Part shown: positions 47,203 to 53,112 of the stretch, piece after piece
Position numbering within the stretch: the first letter of the stretch is position 1
Layout: the number at the start of each line of letters is the position of its first letter
Assembly (NCBI GenBank): GCA_964517355.1
Contig: CAZFCK010000004.1
Coordinates: 1-53,112 of the forward strand
Source: CAZFCK01 sp964517355
Lineage (GTDB): Bacteria; Desulfobacterota; Desulfovibrionia; Desulfovibrionales; Desulfovibrionaceae
DNA: 53,112 nucleotides
Direction: 5' to 3'
The notes under the pieces: model-generated
Told to the model about the DNA's origin: nothing
The model's input: the letters and a program-made list of their open reading frames with translations, nothing else
The model's database searches: none
Position numbers and translations under genes: made by a program

Positions 47203-48891
47203 CTACAGCGGAAGGGTGAAACAAAATGTGCTCCCCCTACCAGGTTCCGATTCCAGCCAGAGCCTGCCGCCGTGCAGCTCAACGAGCTGCCGGCTGATGG
47301 CCAGCCCAAGCCCAAGTCCCGAGGGTTTGCTGGTAAGAGTATCTCCAACTTGGTTAAATGATTGAAAAAGCAACCCATAAACCTCGTGTGGGATACCCAC
47401 GCCGGTATCCCGCACCCTGATAAGGACCGCGTCCTGATCAGATTCGACGCAGATATCGATTCCCCCCCGGCTGGTGAACTTGAGGGCGTTGGATACGAGA
47501 TTGTGCAGCACTTGGGTCAACCGCGCGGCATCCACCCATATGGTTTGCGGCGCGTCGGGGGCGATCTCCGTGCATAGCCAAAGGCCTTTGCTGTCAGCTT
47601 CAGCCCGATGGGCGGCCACAACCTGCTCGATGATTCCGGCATAAGGTACAGGAATTTTGTGCAGCGTCAGGTCACCGGAAACAAGTTCGGTCATGTCCAT
47701 GATGTTCCGTACCAGACAAGTCAGGTGATCGCCCTCGGCAGCTATTGTCTTCAAGTTTGCAACCACCACCGCGACGGCCTTACGGGCCTTGATGTCGTCG
47801 GCTGAGGTGAAAAACGGCCGCACGTATGTCTCCATCTTTTTTATGGACACCTTGGCAAAGCCTATCAGGGACGTCAGCGGCGTTCGCAACTCGTGAGAGA
47901 CCGAACTCAAAAGCATGGACTTTGTCCTGTCCAGATTCTTCAGTTCAAGATGCGCTTTCAACAATTCATTTTCAGCCCGTTCGCGTTCCCTGATCTCTTT
48001 CCTGAGCAAGAGGTTCAGACGTGACAACGACCTGTACCGCCAGAGGAACATGAGGCCCAAAGTGCCGAAAAACGTTGCGCTCAAAAACGTGGCCACCTTG
48101 ATCGACGTCCAGTACGGCTTAGGTGTTCCGTACCATTTGGTGTATATCCGCTTATACTCTTCAGTGCCCACAAAGGCTTTGACCGCCGGTTCCAGCCTGT
48201 CCAGCAGCTCCTTGCGTCCTTTTGCGACGGCAATGCCGCGCTTAATTTCCTTAAGCGGCTTCCCCACCACCTTGATGCGATCATCCAGCCCCGCCATGTT
48301 CGCATCCATCATGATAAGAGGCTCCGGATACACTAAGGCGTCAACCTGACCGGAAAGCAAGGCGAACAAGATATCGGACCTGTGCTCATAAAGTACAAGG
48401 CGCACCTCTGGCCTGTCCTTGAGAAGGGTATAGCCGACATTGACCTTGATGACGGCCACACGCCGCTCGACGAGATCTTTCTCGCCCTGAATCTCTTCCT
48501 CCATTTCCCGGACGAAGATGGAAACCGGAAAGGTTTCCACCGATGATGTGAAATCGGCGAAGGCCTTCCGGCGTTCGGTCATGCCCATGTTGGGGATCAC
48601 GTCCACCTCGCCGGTGCGAAGCGCCGCCTGGGCCTGCTCCCAATTGTCCTTGACCAGATACGTTGGCCGCAGGTTCGCCATTCCGGCAAGCTGCTCGAAT
48701 ATGTCTACGGCAAAGCCGGACGGCTTGCCCGTGTCATCCAGGGAGTATTGCGGAGGAAATGCACCGGGGATGGCAACCCGCACCACTATGGGCTCAACCG
48801 CGCCATCCACCGCCGCAGCACTTGGAGACGCAACAAGCATGCCCCACAGAATGGCCCACATCGCGAAACTTCCCCTCAGCAGGCGTTCCAC
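47203..48891 (-). CDS. sensor histidine kinase with periplasmic solute-binding domain
   Basis: A 562-residue BvgS-like sensor. What is seen: a signal peptide (RLLRGSFAMWAILWGMLVA); an amino-acid-binding-type periplasmic domain (about 35-255, VRVAIPGAFPPQYSLDDTGKPSGFAVDIFEQLA); a transmembrane segment (about 265-287); a coiled linker; the phospho-acceptor histidine in SSVSHELRTPLTSLIG; and N, G1 and G2 boxes (LVSNALKF, RDTGVGIP, SGLGLGLAISRQL). It has no receiver or HPt domain and no response regulator gene is adjacent, so its partner lies elsewhere. The GTG start at 48891 gives the basic signal-peptide end; an ATG 30 bases in has a better-looking GAGGGG site. Confidence 0.93.
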   Translation of the reverse strand: MERLLRGSFAMWAILWGMLVASPSAAAVDGAVEPIVVRVAIPGAFPPQYSLDDTGKPSGFAVDIFEQLAGMANLRPTYLVKDNWEQAQAALRTGEVDVIPNMGMTERRKAFADFTSSVETFPVSIFVREMEEEIQGEKDLVERRVAVIKVNVGYTLLKDRPEVRLVLYEHRSDILFALLSGQVDALVYPEPLIMMDANMAGLDDRIKVVGKPLKEIKRGIAVAKGRKELLDRLEPAVKAFVGTEEYKRIYTKWYGTPKPYWTSIKVATFLSATFFGTLGLMFLWRYRSLSRLNLLLRKEIRERERAENELLKAHLELKNLDRTKSMLLSSVSHELRTPLTSLIGFAKVSIKKMETYVRPFFTSADDIKARKAVAVVVANLKTIAAEGDHLTCLVRNIMDMTELVSGDLTLHKIPVPYAGIIEQVVAAHRAEADSKGLWLCTEIAPDAPQTIWVDAARLTQVLHNLVSNALKFTSRGGIDICVESDQDAVLIRVRDTGVGIPHEVYGLLFQSFNQVGDTLTSKPSGLGLGLAISRQLVELHGGRLWLESEPGRGSTFCFTLPL

Positions 48892-49016
48892 AATCTCAGC
48901 TCTCCCTTTCTGCCGTTCCTGCGGTGGTTGGCTGAAATGCCTTTGAAAACGTCACGGACCTGAGCCAGCTCTTGATTTTAGGTTCTCCACCTGGCGCATG
49001 GGTGCCAAAACGCGCT

Positions 49017-49457
49017 CTATTCCTCGTCAGACTCTACCAAATTGGGGAGAATCAATCCGAAAAATGCGCCTTCCGTCCGCACGCCGCGAAACAGCCACCC
49101 CATGTGCAGGCCGCAGCCTGAGCACAGCGCCACCTGCCACGAGTAGCCTGAAAACCAGGTGAATTCCAGACTACTCGGCCCCAACACGGCGCAGCCCGGA
49201 GCCTGGGAAAAACACCCCAGTTCGAACATCATGCCGTGCGGGTTGCAGAAGACGTGCCTGTGTTGCCCCATCACGGGAATGCGCGCGCCCTCTCTGGTGA
49301 TGGTGTGTTTGCATTGCACGCACACCAGCTTGCGCCCCCCGTGGCCCTGGTCTGTCTCATCCACGACGATTTCTTTGGGACGTTCCCCGTCTCCGGAGCC
49401 GCCCGGGCCGTTGCGGTCGTGCCGCAACTGTAGGAGCATGGCAGGGTGTATGTACAT
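49017..49457 (-). CDS. bacterial CULT (cereblon-like thalidomide-binding) domain protein
   Basis: A 146-residue protein that is essentially one CULT domain, the ligand-binding fold of cereblon. What is seen: zinc cysteines Cys46/Cys49 (VCVQCKH) and Cys112/Cys115 (CSGCGLH); the CNPHG turn (71-75); and the aromatic cage tryptophans Trp101, Trp107 and Trp121 in TWFSGYSWQVA and HMGWLF. Human cereblon has the same three-tryptophan pocket. Bacterial relatives exist but their natural ligands are not settled. Start uncertain (ATG at 49457 or 49439; no clear ribosome site). The N-terminal 40 residues look disordered. Nothing nearby explains its role. Confidence 0.85.
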   Translation of the reverse strand: MYIHPAMLLQLRHDRNGPGGSGDGERPKEIVVDETDQGHGGRKLVCVQCKHTITREGARIPVMGQHRHVFCNPHGMMFELGCFSQAPGCAVLGPSSLEFTWFSGYSWQVALCSGCGLHMGWLFRGVRTEGAFFGLILPNLVESDEE

Positions 49458-49804
49458 ACAAGGATAATACGATAGACGCCCCACTTTGCAAAGCGTGGCG
49501 GCAACGCTTGTCAAGCTGCGCTTTCCAATGCTACAGACATGACAACGTACCGAAAATGTTGCCGTAACGCTTATCGGGAGTTTTGAGGGCGAAAGCGGAT
49601 TTTTTCAGAATCGACGTTACGAGTCAGGCTCCCTTGCAAGCGGCCCTCTCCCTCGCGCTCCCCAACCTGATGTATTACTATGCGCCGTAATGTATCGTCA
49701 CCCGTGCATTCAGAAAACGAACATCGGAGAACACCCATTTTCCACATGCGCACCATGCCAATCACAAGACAGTATTCCGCGCTCCAGGGAGCTGAGGGGG
49801 GATC
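49458..49804. other. divergent intergenic region between CULT gene and thiL operon
   Basis: About 347 bases with two divergent starts. A TTGACA string on the minus strand near 49509-49514 could be a -35 box, but no -10 lies at the right distance. On the plus strand nothing convincing is seen. No family A-G copy is present. Confidence 0.35.
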
Positions 49805-50221
49805 ATGAACATCACCAAATATGTACACATCCTTCTGGGCATCATCTATGCCGCCGTCGGGGTCAGCGTACTCTCGCATCTCTTCAACTTTTTCGACGTG
49901 CGTCAACCCATTCCCCGAGATTTGCCCATCAAATGGCTGCTGTGGTTCGTTTCGCCCCCCATAGTCATTTCCGTGCTCGACAAAATCCGGGTGATCATCA
50001 TGCCCAAGGAACATGAAAACGCGCTCAAGGACCAGCTGCTCAGTCCCACCGCCTTGTTCGCCGAGACCGTGGCCTGGGCCATTCCCAATATCATCGGCGG
50101 GATCATGTGGTCGGTCGGCATCCTCATAGCCTATGCCATCGTCATGTATTTGAGCGATATCCACATCATCAGCCAACTGGCGGAGCACATGGGGCTCGCT
50201 GTTGCGGAGGTCAAGTTCTAG
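49805..50221 (+). CDS. small integral membrane protein, unknown
   Basis: A 138-residue protein with four hydrophobic segments (about residues 7-27, 42-60, 86-103, 105-118). There is a short charged loop (DKIRVIIMPKEHENALKDQ) between the second and third. GGGGGATC is the nearest ribosome-like site. Its stop codon directly abuts the ATG of thiL (0 bases), so the two are translationally coupled. I do not recognise the family. Coupling to thiL suggests shared expression but gives no function. Confidence 0.7.
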   Translation: MNITKYVHILLGIIYAAVGVSVLSHLFNFFDVRQPIPRDLPIKWLLWFVSPPIVISVLDKIRVIIMPKEHENALKDQLLSPTALFAETVAWAIPNIIGGIMWSVGILIAYAIVMYLSDIHIISQLAEHMGLAVAEVKF

Positions 50222-51262
50222 ATGGGCGTCCACGCCGCGCCGCATTCGGAATTCGCTTTCCTGGCCTGCCTGGAGCGCCATTTTCCGCACGAGCATCCTT
50301 CCCTGCTGCAGGGGCGCGGAGACGACTGCGCCGTGGTGGCCTGGCCCGCTAAGGCGTGCATCAGCGCCGATCTTTTTGTCGAACACGTCCATTTCCGCCG
50401 CTCCTACTTTTCCCCGGAAGATATCGGACACAAGGCCCTGGCCGTGAATCTTTCGGATCTGGCCGGCATGGGCGCCAGCGCTCTGGGATTTTGCCTGTGC
50501 GTTCAGGCAAATCCCGAAGACACGCCCCAACCCGATTTCTGGGACAGGCTCTTCTCCGCCATGGCGCTTCTGGCCGCACGCTGGAACATCCCACTCGTGG
50601 GGGGCGATCTCAGCCGCGCTTCCTGCCTCGGCCTGAGCATCACCGTCTGGGGGCACAGCGAACGTCCCGTGCATCGCGGCCGTTGCCGGCGGGGGGATCT
50701 GCTCTTTACCTGCGCCCCCTCCGGATTGTCCGGCGCCCTGCCCCTGGGGCTGGCCCGCACCGGGCTGCTGGCCCTGGAACAATACGGGCCGGACGCCGTC
50801 CGCTCCTGGCCCTGCGCCGTTGCCGCTCATCTCAGGCCCGAGCCCATGCTCGACGCCGCGCCCCTCTTGTCCGCGCACTCCGGCGTACACAGTCTCATGG
50901 ATCTCTCGGACGGCCTGGCCGCCGACCTGCCGCGCCTGCTCGGCGCGGAAAAAGCCCCCCACCTGGGATTGCAGGAGATTCCGGGCGCGGACCTGCGCAT
51001 TTCTCACGAAGCATTGCATCCTGAGCTTATGGATTATTGCCGGACCACCGGACGCGACCCCTTGCGCGAAGCCGTGCTCGGGGGTGAAGATTATTGCCTT
51101 GTGGGCGCCTGCGACCAGGCGGCGGCCCGCGACCTGGGCGAGCGTCTGCCCGGTTTCGCGATCATCGGCGTCATAAGCGATACGCCGGGTCTGAGCTGCA
51201 ACGGCGAAGACATGCGAACGCGCATCGGCTCCGGATTCGATCACTTCCGCAACCAGGAGTGA
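50222..51262 (+). CDS. thiL: thiamine-monophosphate kinase
   Basis: A 346-residue member of the PurM/ThiL ATP-grasp-like kinase family that phosphorylates thiamine monophosphate to thiamine diphosphate. What is seen: an N-terminal GRGDDCAVVAW (ATP and Mg site), DLFVEHVHFRRSYFSPEDIGHKALAVNLSDLAGMGA in pieces, PLVGGDLSRA, LMDLSDGLAADLPRLL and VLGGEDYCLVGA. Length is normal. No other thiamine genes lie beside it, and no TPP riboswitch was recognised upstream. Confidence 0.92.
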   Translation: MGVHAAPHSEFAFLACLERHFPHEHPSLLQGRGDDCAVVAWPAKACISADLFVEHVHFRRSYFSPEDIGHKALAVNLSDLAGMGASALGFCLCVQANPEDTPQPDFWDRLFSAMALLAARWNIPLVGGDLSRASCLGLSITVWGHSERPVHRGRCRRGDLLFTCAPSGLSGALPLGLARTGLLALEQYGPDAVRSWPCAVAAHLRPEPMLDAAPLLSAHSGVHSLMDLSDGLAADLPRLLGAEKAPHLGLQEIPGADLRISHEALHPELMDYCRTTGRDPLREAVLGGEDYCLVGACDQAAARDLGERLPGFAIIGVISDTPGLSCNGEDMRTRIGSGFDHFRNQE

Positions 51263-51264
51263 AC

Positions 51265-53061
51265 ATGGTTCCACGCTTGTTGGTCGTGCTGCTGTTCATG
51301 CTGCTCCCCGCCGTGGCCGCGGCCATGCCCCAGGGCAACGTGTGGCGCGTCGCGCGCGCCGTGCCCGCTGCGGATACGTCCCTGGACGCCGCGCACATCC
51401 AGACCTGGATCGGCAAGACCGCGCGCATCACGCAAACCGCCATAAGCTTTGAAGGGCGCACCTGCCGCGTGACCCCCGGCATTTCGCAGATGCAGGCCGG
51501 CGTTTTCCTGGCCGCGCACCAGCTCACCCCGAAGGACCTCGGCATCCCCGAAGAAACATTGGAAATTGTGGATACGGGCTGCGACATCCCGGGCTTCCAA
51601 ACCCTGCTGGCCCTCAAGGACGGCAGATTTCTGATGTTGTATGAGAATGTTTTCTTCATCCTTGAAAAACATGAACCGGAAGCGCGACAAACACAGGAAA
51701 TAGTTATTCCTGAAGCTGGGGTGCGCCTTCAGCTGCCCGCGGCGGTGCACACCCTCTCCCCTGAAGAGGCGCCGAAGAACGGCTTGGGAGTCTGGTTTCA
51801 AGCCACTCCGCTGCATGAACTGCCCGAGCGCCGCAGCAGCGTCTACCCTTACGACCGCACCCAGGCCCTTCTGGATCGTGCGGCCATGGCGTCCGGAGAT
51901 ATGGGGCTCACGCCCCCCGACGCCGTTCCCGGCTCCGTGGGTCTGGAAAACGTGCGCGGCGTTCCCGTGAAAACATGGCTGCAACTTCTTTCCGGCGACG
52001 ATCCCTGTTCGTTGCGCTTCCGCCACACCCTCGTGCTGTATCACGCGCACTGGGTGCTGCGGCTGGCCCTGGAAGCCGCGCCCGCGCCCATTGTGGGGGA
52101 GAACCCCGGATATTTCTCCTCCAGCAAATGTGGCGACACGCCGCACTGGAACCTGGATCAAGGGATGGAGAAAGCCTTTTGGGGGGCGCTGCGCAACAAC
52201 GGCGCGTCCGGGACCGCCGGACTATGGAATCAGACCTGGAACGCCATGTTGCAACACATTGAGTTTTCCGCCCCCAGCGGCAGACCGTCCTTTTTGGGAA
52301 AAAACAACGACGCCTGCCGCAGTTTGCCCCCCGGCGCGTTCGCATCGCTGTCACCCGACGCCGCGCTCGTGCCGCAACAGACCTTTGCCTTGAGGTTTCC
52401 CTACGGCCTTCCCGGTCCGGGCGGCGTCCGGACCCTTGGCCTGGCGGACACCTGCCTGGCGACTCTTTCCATGGAGCAGGGCGACAGACTCGCCGTCACC
52501 GCCGGAGGCGGCCTCCTCGAGCCGCTGCCGCAAACCGACGCGCCGCAATGGCGCACCCGCGCCCTGGGCGTGGAGGACCTCAACGACGACGGCCTGCCCG
52601 ATATCATGGCGGTGATGCAAAGCCTGGGGCCGGACGGCCCGCAGCCCGACGACCAGGTTTATTTCAGCCGCCCGGCTCCGTCCGAACCCGGCGGTATCCG
52701 CTGGCAGACATCGCCGCTCTATACCGCGAAAATCCAAAAGCTTCCCACGGTTGCCGACGTGCGCGACACCGTGCGTTCCATGCGCGCGGCCCTTGATCTC
52801 ATGGTGGGGGAGAAACTCGAACTCGTGGGCTCCCTTGAACAACAATTCGGCAGCCTGGTCTTTGTCCCTGAAATGGTGGAGCAGCCTGTTCGTTACATCA
52901 TCTTCAACGACAGCGGCAATTCCCTGGCCATGCAGGAACCGGGGCAACGCGCATGGCTGCGCGCCAGGGTCGTTACCGCCGAAGACCTGTTCGGACCCCT
53001 GACCTTGCAACTCGATGTGCTGGAATACAAGCTGCTCAATGCGCCGCCCCCCCTGGATTAG
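51265..53061 (+). CDS. large secreted protein with FG-GAP/EF-hand-like motif, unknown
   Basis: A 598-residue protein with a signal peptide (MVPRLLVVLLFMLLPAVAAA, residues 1-20). Its early part (about 25-130) has a conserved-looking TCRVTPGISQMQAGVFLAA, and two Cys-rich patches follow. Near residue 432-442 the sequence VEDLNDDGLPDIMAV is a calcium-type DxNxDGxxD loop as in FG-GAP/VCBS repeats, but only one copy is seen. ATG at 51265 with CAGGAG, 2 bases after thiL. No enzyme motif recognised. A VCBS-like fold would suggest surface or periplasmic use. The stop codon lies in the family C repeat. Confidence 0.65.
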   Translation: MVPRLLVVLLFMLLPAVAAAMPQGNVWRVARAVPAADTSLDAAHIQTWIGKTARITQTAISFEGRTCRVTPGISQMQAGVFLAAHQLTPKDLGIPEETLEIVDTGCDIPGFQTLLALKDGRFLMLYENVFFILEKHEPEARQTQEIVIPEAGVRLQLPAAVHTLSPEEAPKNGLGVWFQATPLHELPERRSSVYPYDRTQALLDRAAMASGDMGLTPPDAVPGSVGLENVRGVPVKTWLQLLSGDDPCSLRFRHTLVLYHAHWVLRLALEAAPAPIVGENPGYFSSSKCGDTPHWNLDQGMEKAFWGALRNNGASGTAGLWNQTWNAMLQHIEFSAPSGRPSFLGKNNDACRSLPPGAFASLSPDAALVPQQTFALRFPYGLPGPGGVRTLGLADTCLATLSMEQGDRLAVTAGGGLLEPLPQTDAPQWRTRALGVEDLNDDGLPDIMAVMQSLGPDGPQPDDQVYFSRPAPSEPGGIRWQTSPLYTAKIQKLPTVADVRDTVRSMRAALDLMVGEKLELVGSLEQQFGSLVFVPEMVEQPVRYIIFNDSGNSLAMQEPGQRAWLRARVVTAEDLFGPLTLQLDVLEYKLLNAPPPLD

Positions 53062-53112
53062 AGCGTCTCACGCTTGAAAAGCGCTAGATGCTCTTATGCA
53101 TTTCCCTGGAAC
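53059..53112 (-). repeat. family C hairpin repeat, copy C2 (cut by window edge)
   Basis: Inverted copy of 26614-26668 with about one mismatch. The G-T pair in its stem (GAGCGTCT with AGATGCTC) keeps pairing. It starts at the stop codon of the preceding gene and continues past the window end. Confidence 0.75.

Noticed and set aside
49458..50221. TPP riboswitch controlling thiL
   Set aside because: No thi-box core sequence could be recognised upstream, and an unrelated membrane-protein gene precedes thiL.

Overview
This looks like a chromosomal window from an anaerobic, sulfate-reducer-type deltaproteobacterium, most likely Desulfovibrionales (Desulfovibrio-like). That is an inference. It rests on GC-rich coding DNA, the thrS-infC-rpmI-rplT-pheS order, a YedE/TusA/DUF3343 selenium-type cluster, an oxygen-sensitive Fe-S serine dehydratase, a CoA-disulfide-reductase/rhodanese fusion, and the DUF4212/symporter/DUF294/exonuclease block. 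I cannot name a species from the sequence.

Layout. 0.3-8.8 kb (minus strand): a type VI secretion tip island, vgrG, then a DUF2169-pentapeptide fusion, a pentapeptide protein, DUF3540 and a DUF4150 PAAR-like protein, with no core tss genes and no recognisable toxin. 9.2-13.9 kb (minus): the translation operon tRNA-Val(GAC), thrS, infC (apparently starting with AUA), rpmI, rplT, pheS. A strong terminator follows directly, and pheT is not here. 14.1-18.8 kb (minus): a hotdog thioesterase, a SWIM-zinc-finger/HTH protein paired with a SNF2 helicase, and a DUF1858 protein. 19.0-21.9 kb (minus): the selenium/sulfur-type cluster yedE, tusA-like, DUF3343, sugar-kinase/NnrD-like. 22.3-26.3 kb (plus): a double-receiver GGDEF protein, an OprB-like porin, DUF1847 and DJ-1. 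26.8-28.5 kb (minus): the CoA-disulfide reductase with rhodanese. 29.0-31.6 kb (plus): serine dehydratase with an amino-acid permease. 31.9-39.6 kb (plus): acetyl-CoA synthetase, then a separate block of DUF4212, sodium/solute symporter, DUF294 regulator and DEDDh exonuclease, together suggesting acetate or short-acid uptake and activation. 40.0-44.2 kb (plus): accessory genes, namely an orphan phage-portal-like protein, a membrane coiled-coil protein, a small secreted protein and a tandem DUF1566 protein. 44.4-47.0 kb: a P3A proton ATPase. 47.2-49.5 kb (minus): a hybrid-sensor-like histidine kinase and a CULT (cereblon-like) domain protein. 49.8-53.1 kb (plus): a membrane protein, thiL and a large secreted protein.

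The most striking non-coding signal is a set of at least seven dispersed families of hairpin-forming intergenic repeats, called A to G here. They recur as mosaic modules in almost every larger gap. Family A is a double hairpin in a unit of about 136 bp. Family B is a 143-bp foldback element with 38-bp perfect terminal inverted repeats. Families D and E are long near-perfect palindromes. Families B and E show compensatory base changes between copies. Composite B-F-E modules lie in opposite orientation on both sides of the 5-kb symporter block. The protein-level items most worth follow-up are the bacterial CULT-domain protein, the orphan portal protein, the SWIM-HTH/SNF2 pair and the T6SS tip island rich in pentapeptide repeats.

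All calls come from reading the sequence and the translated proteins by eye. No database search, fold prediction or alignment was run.
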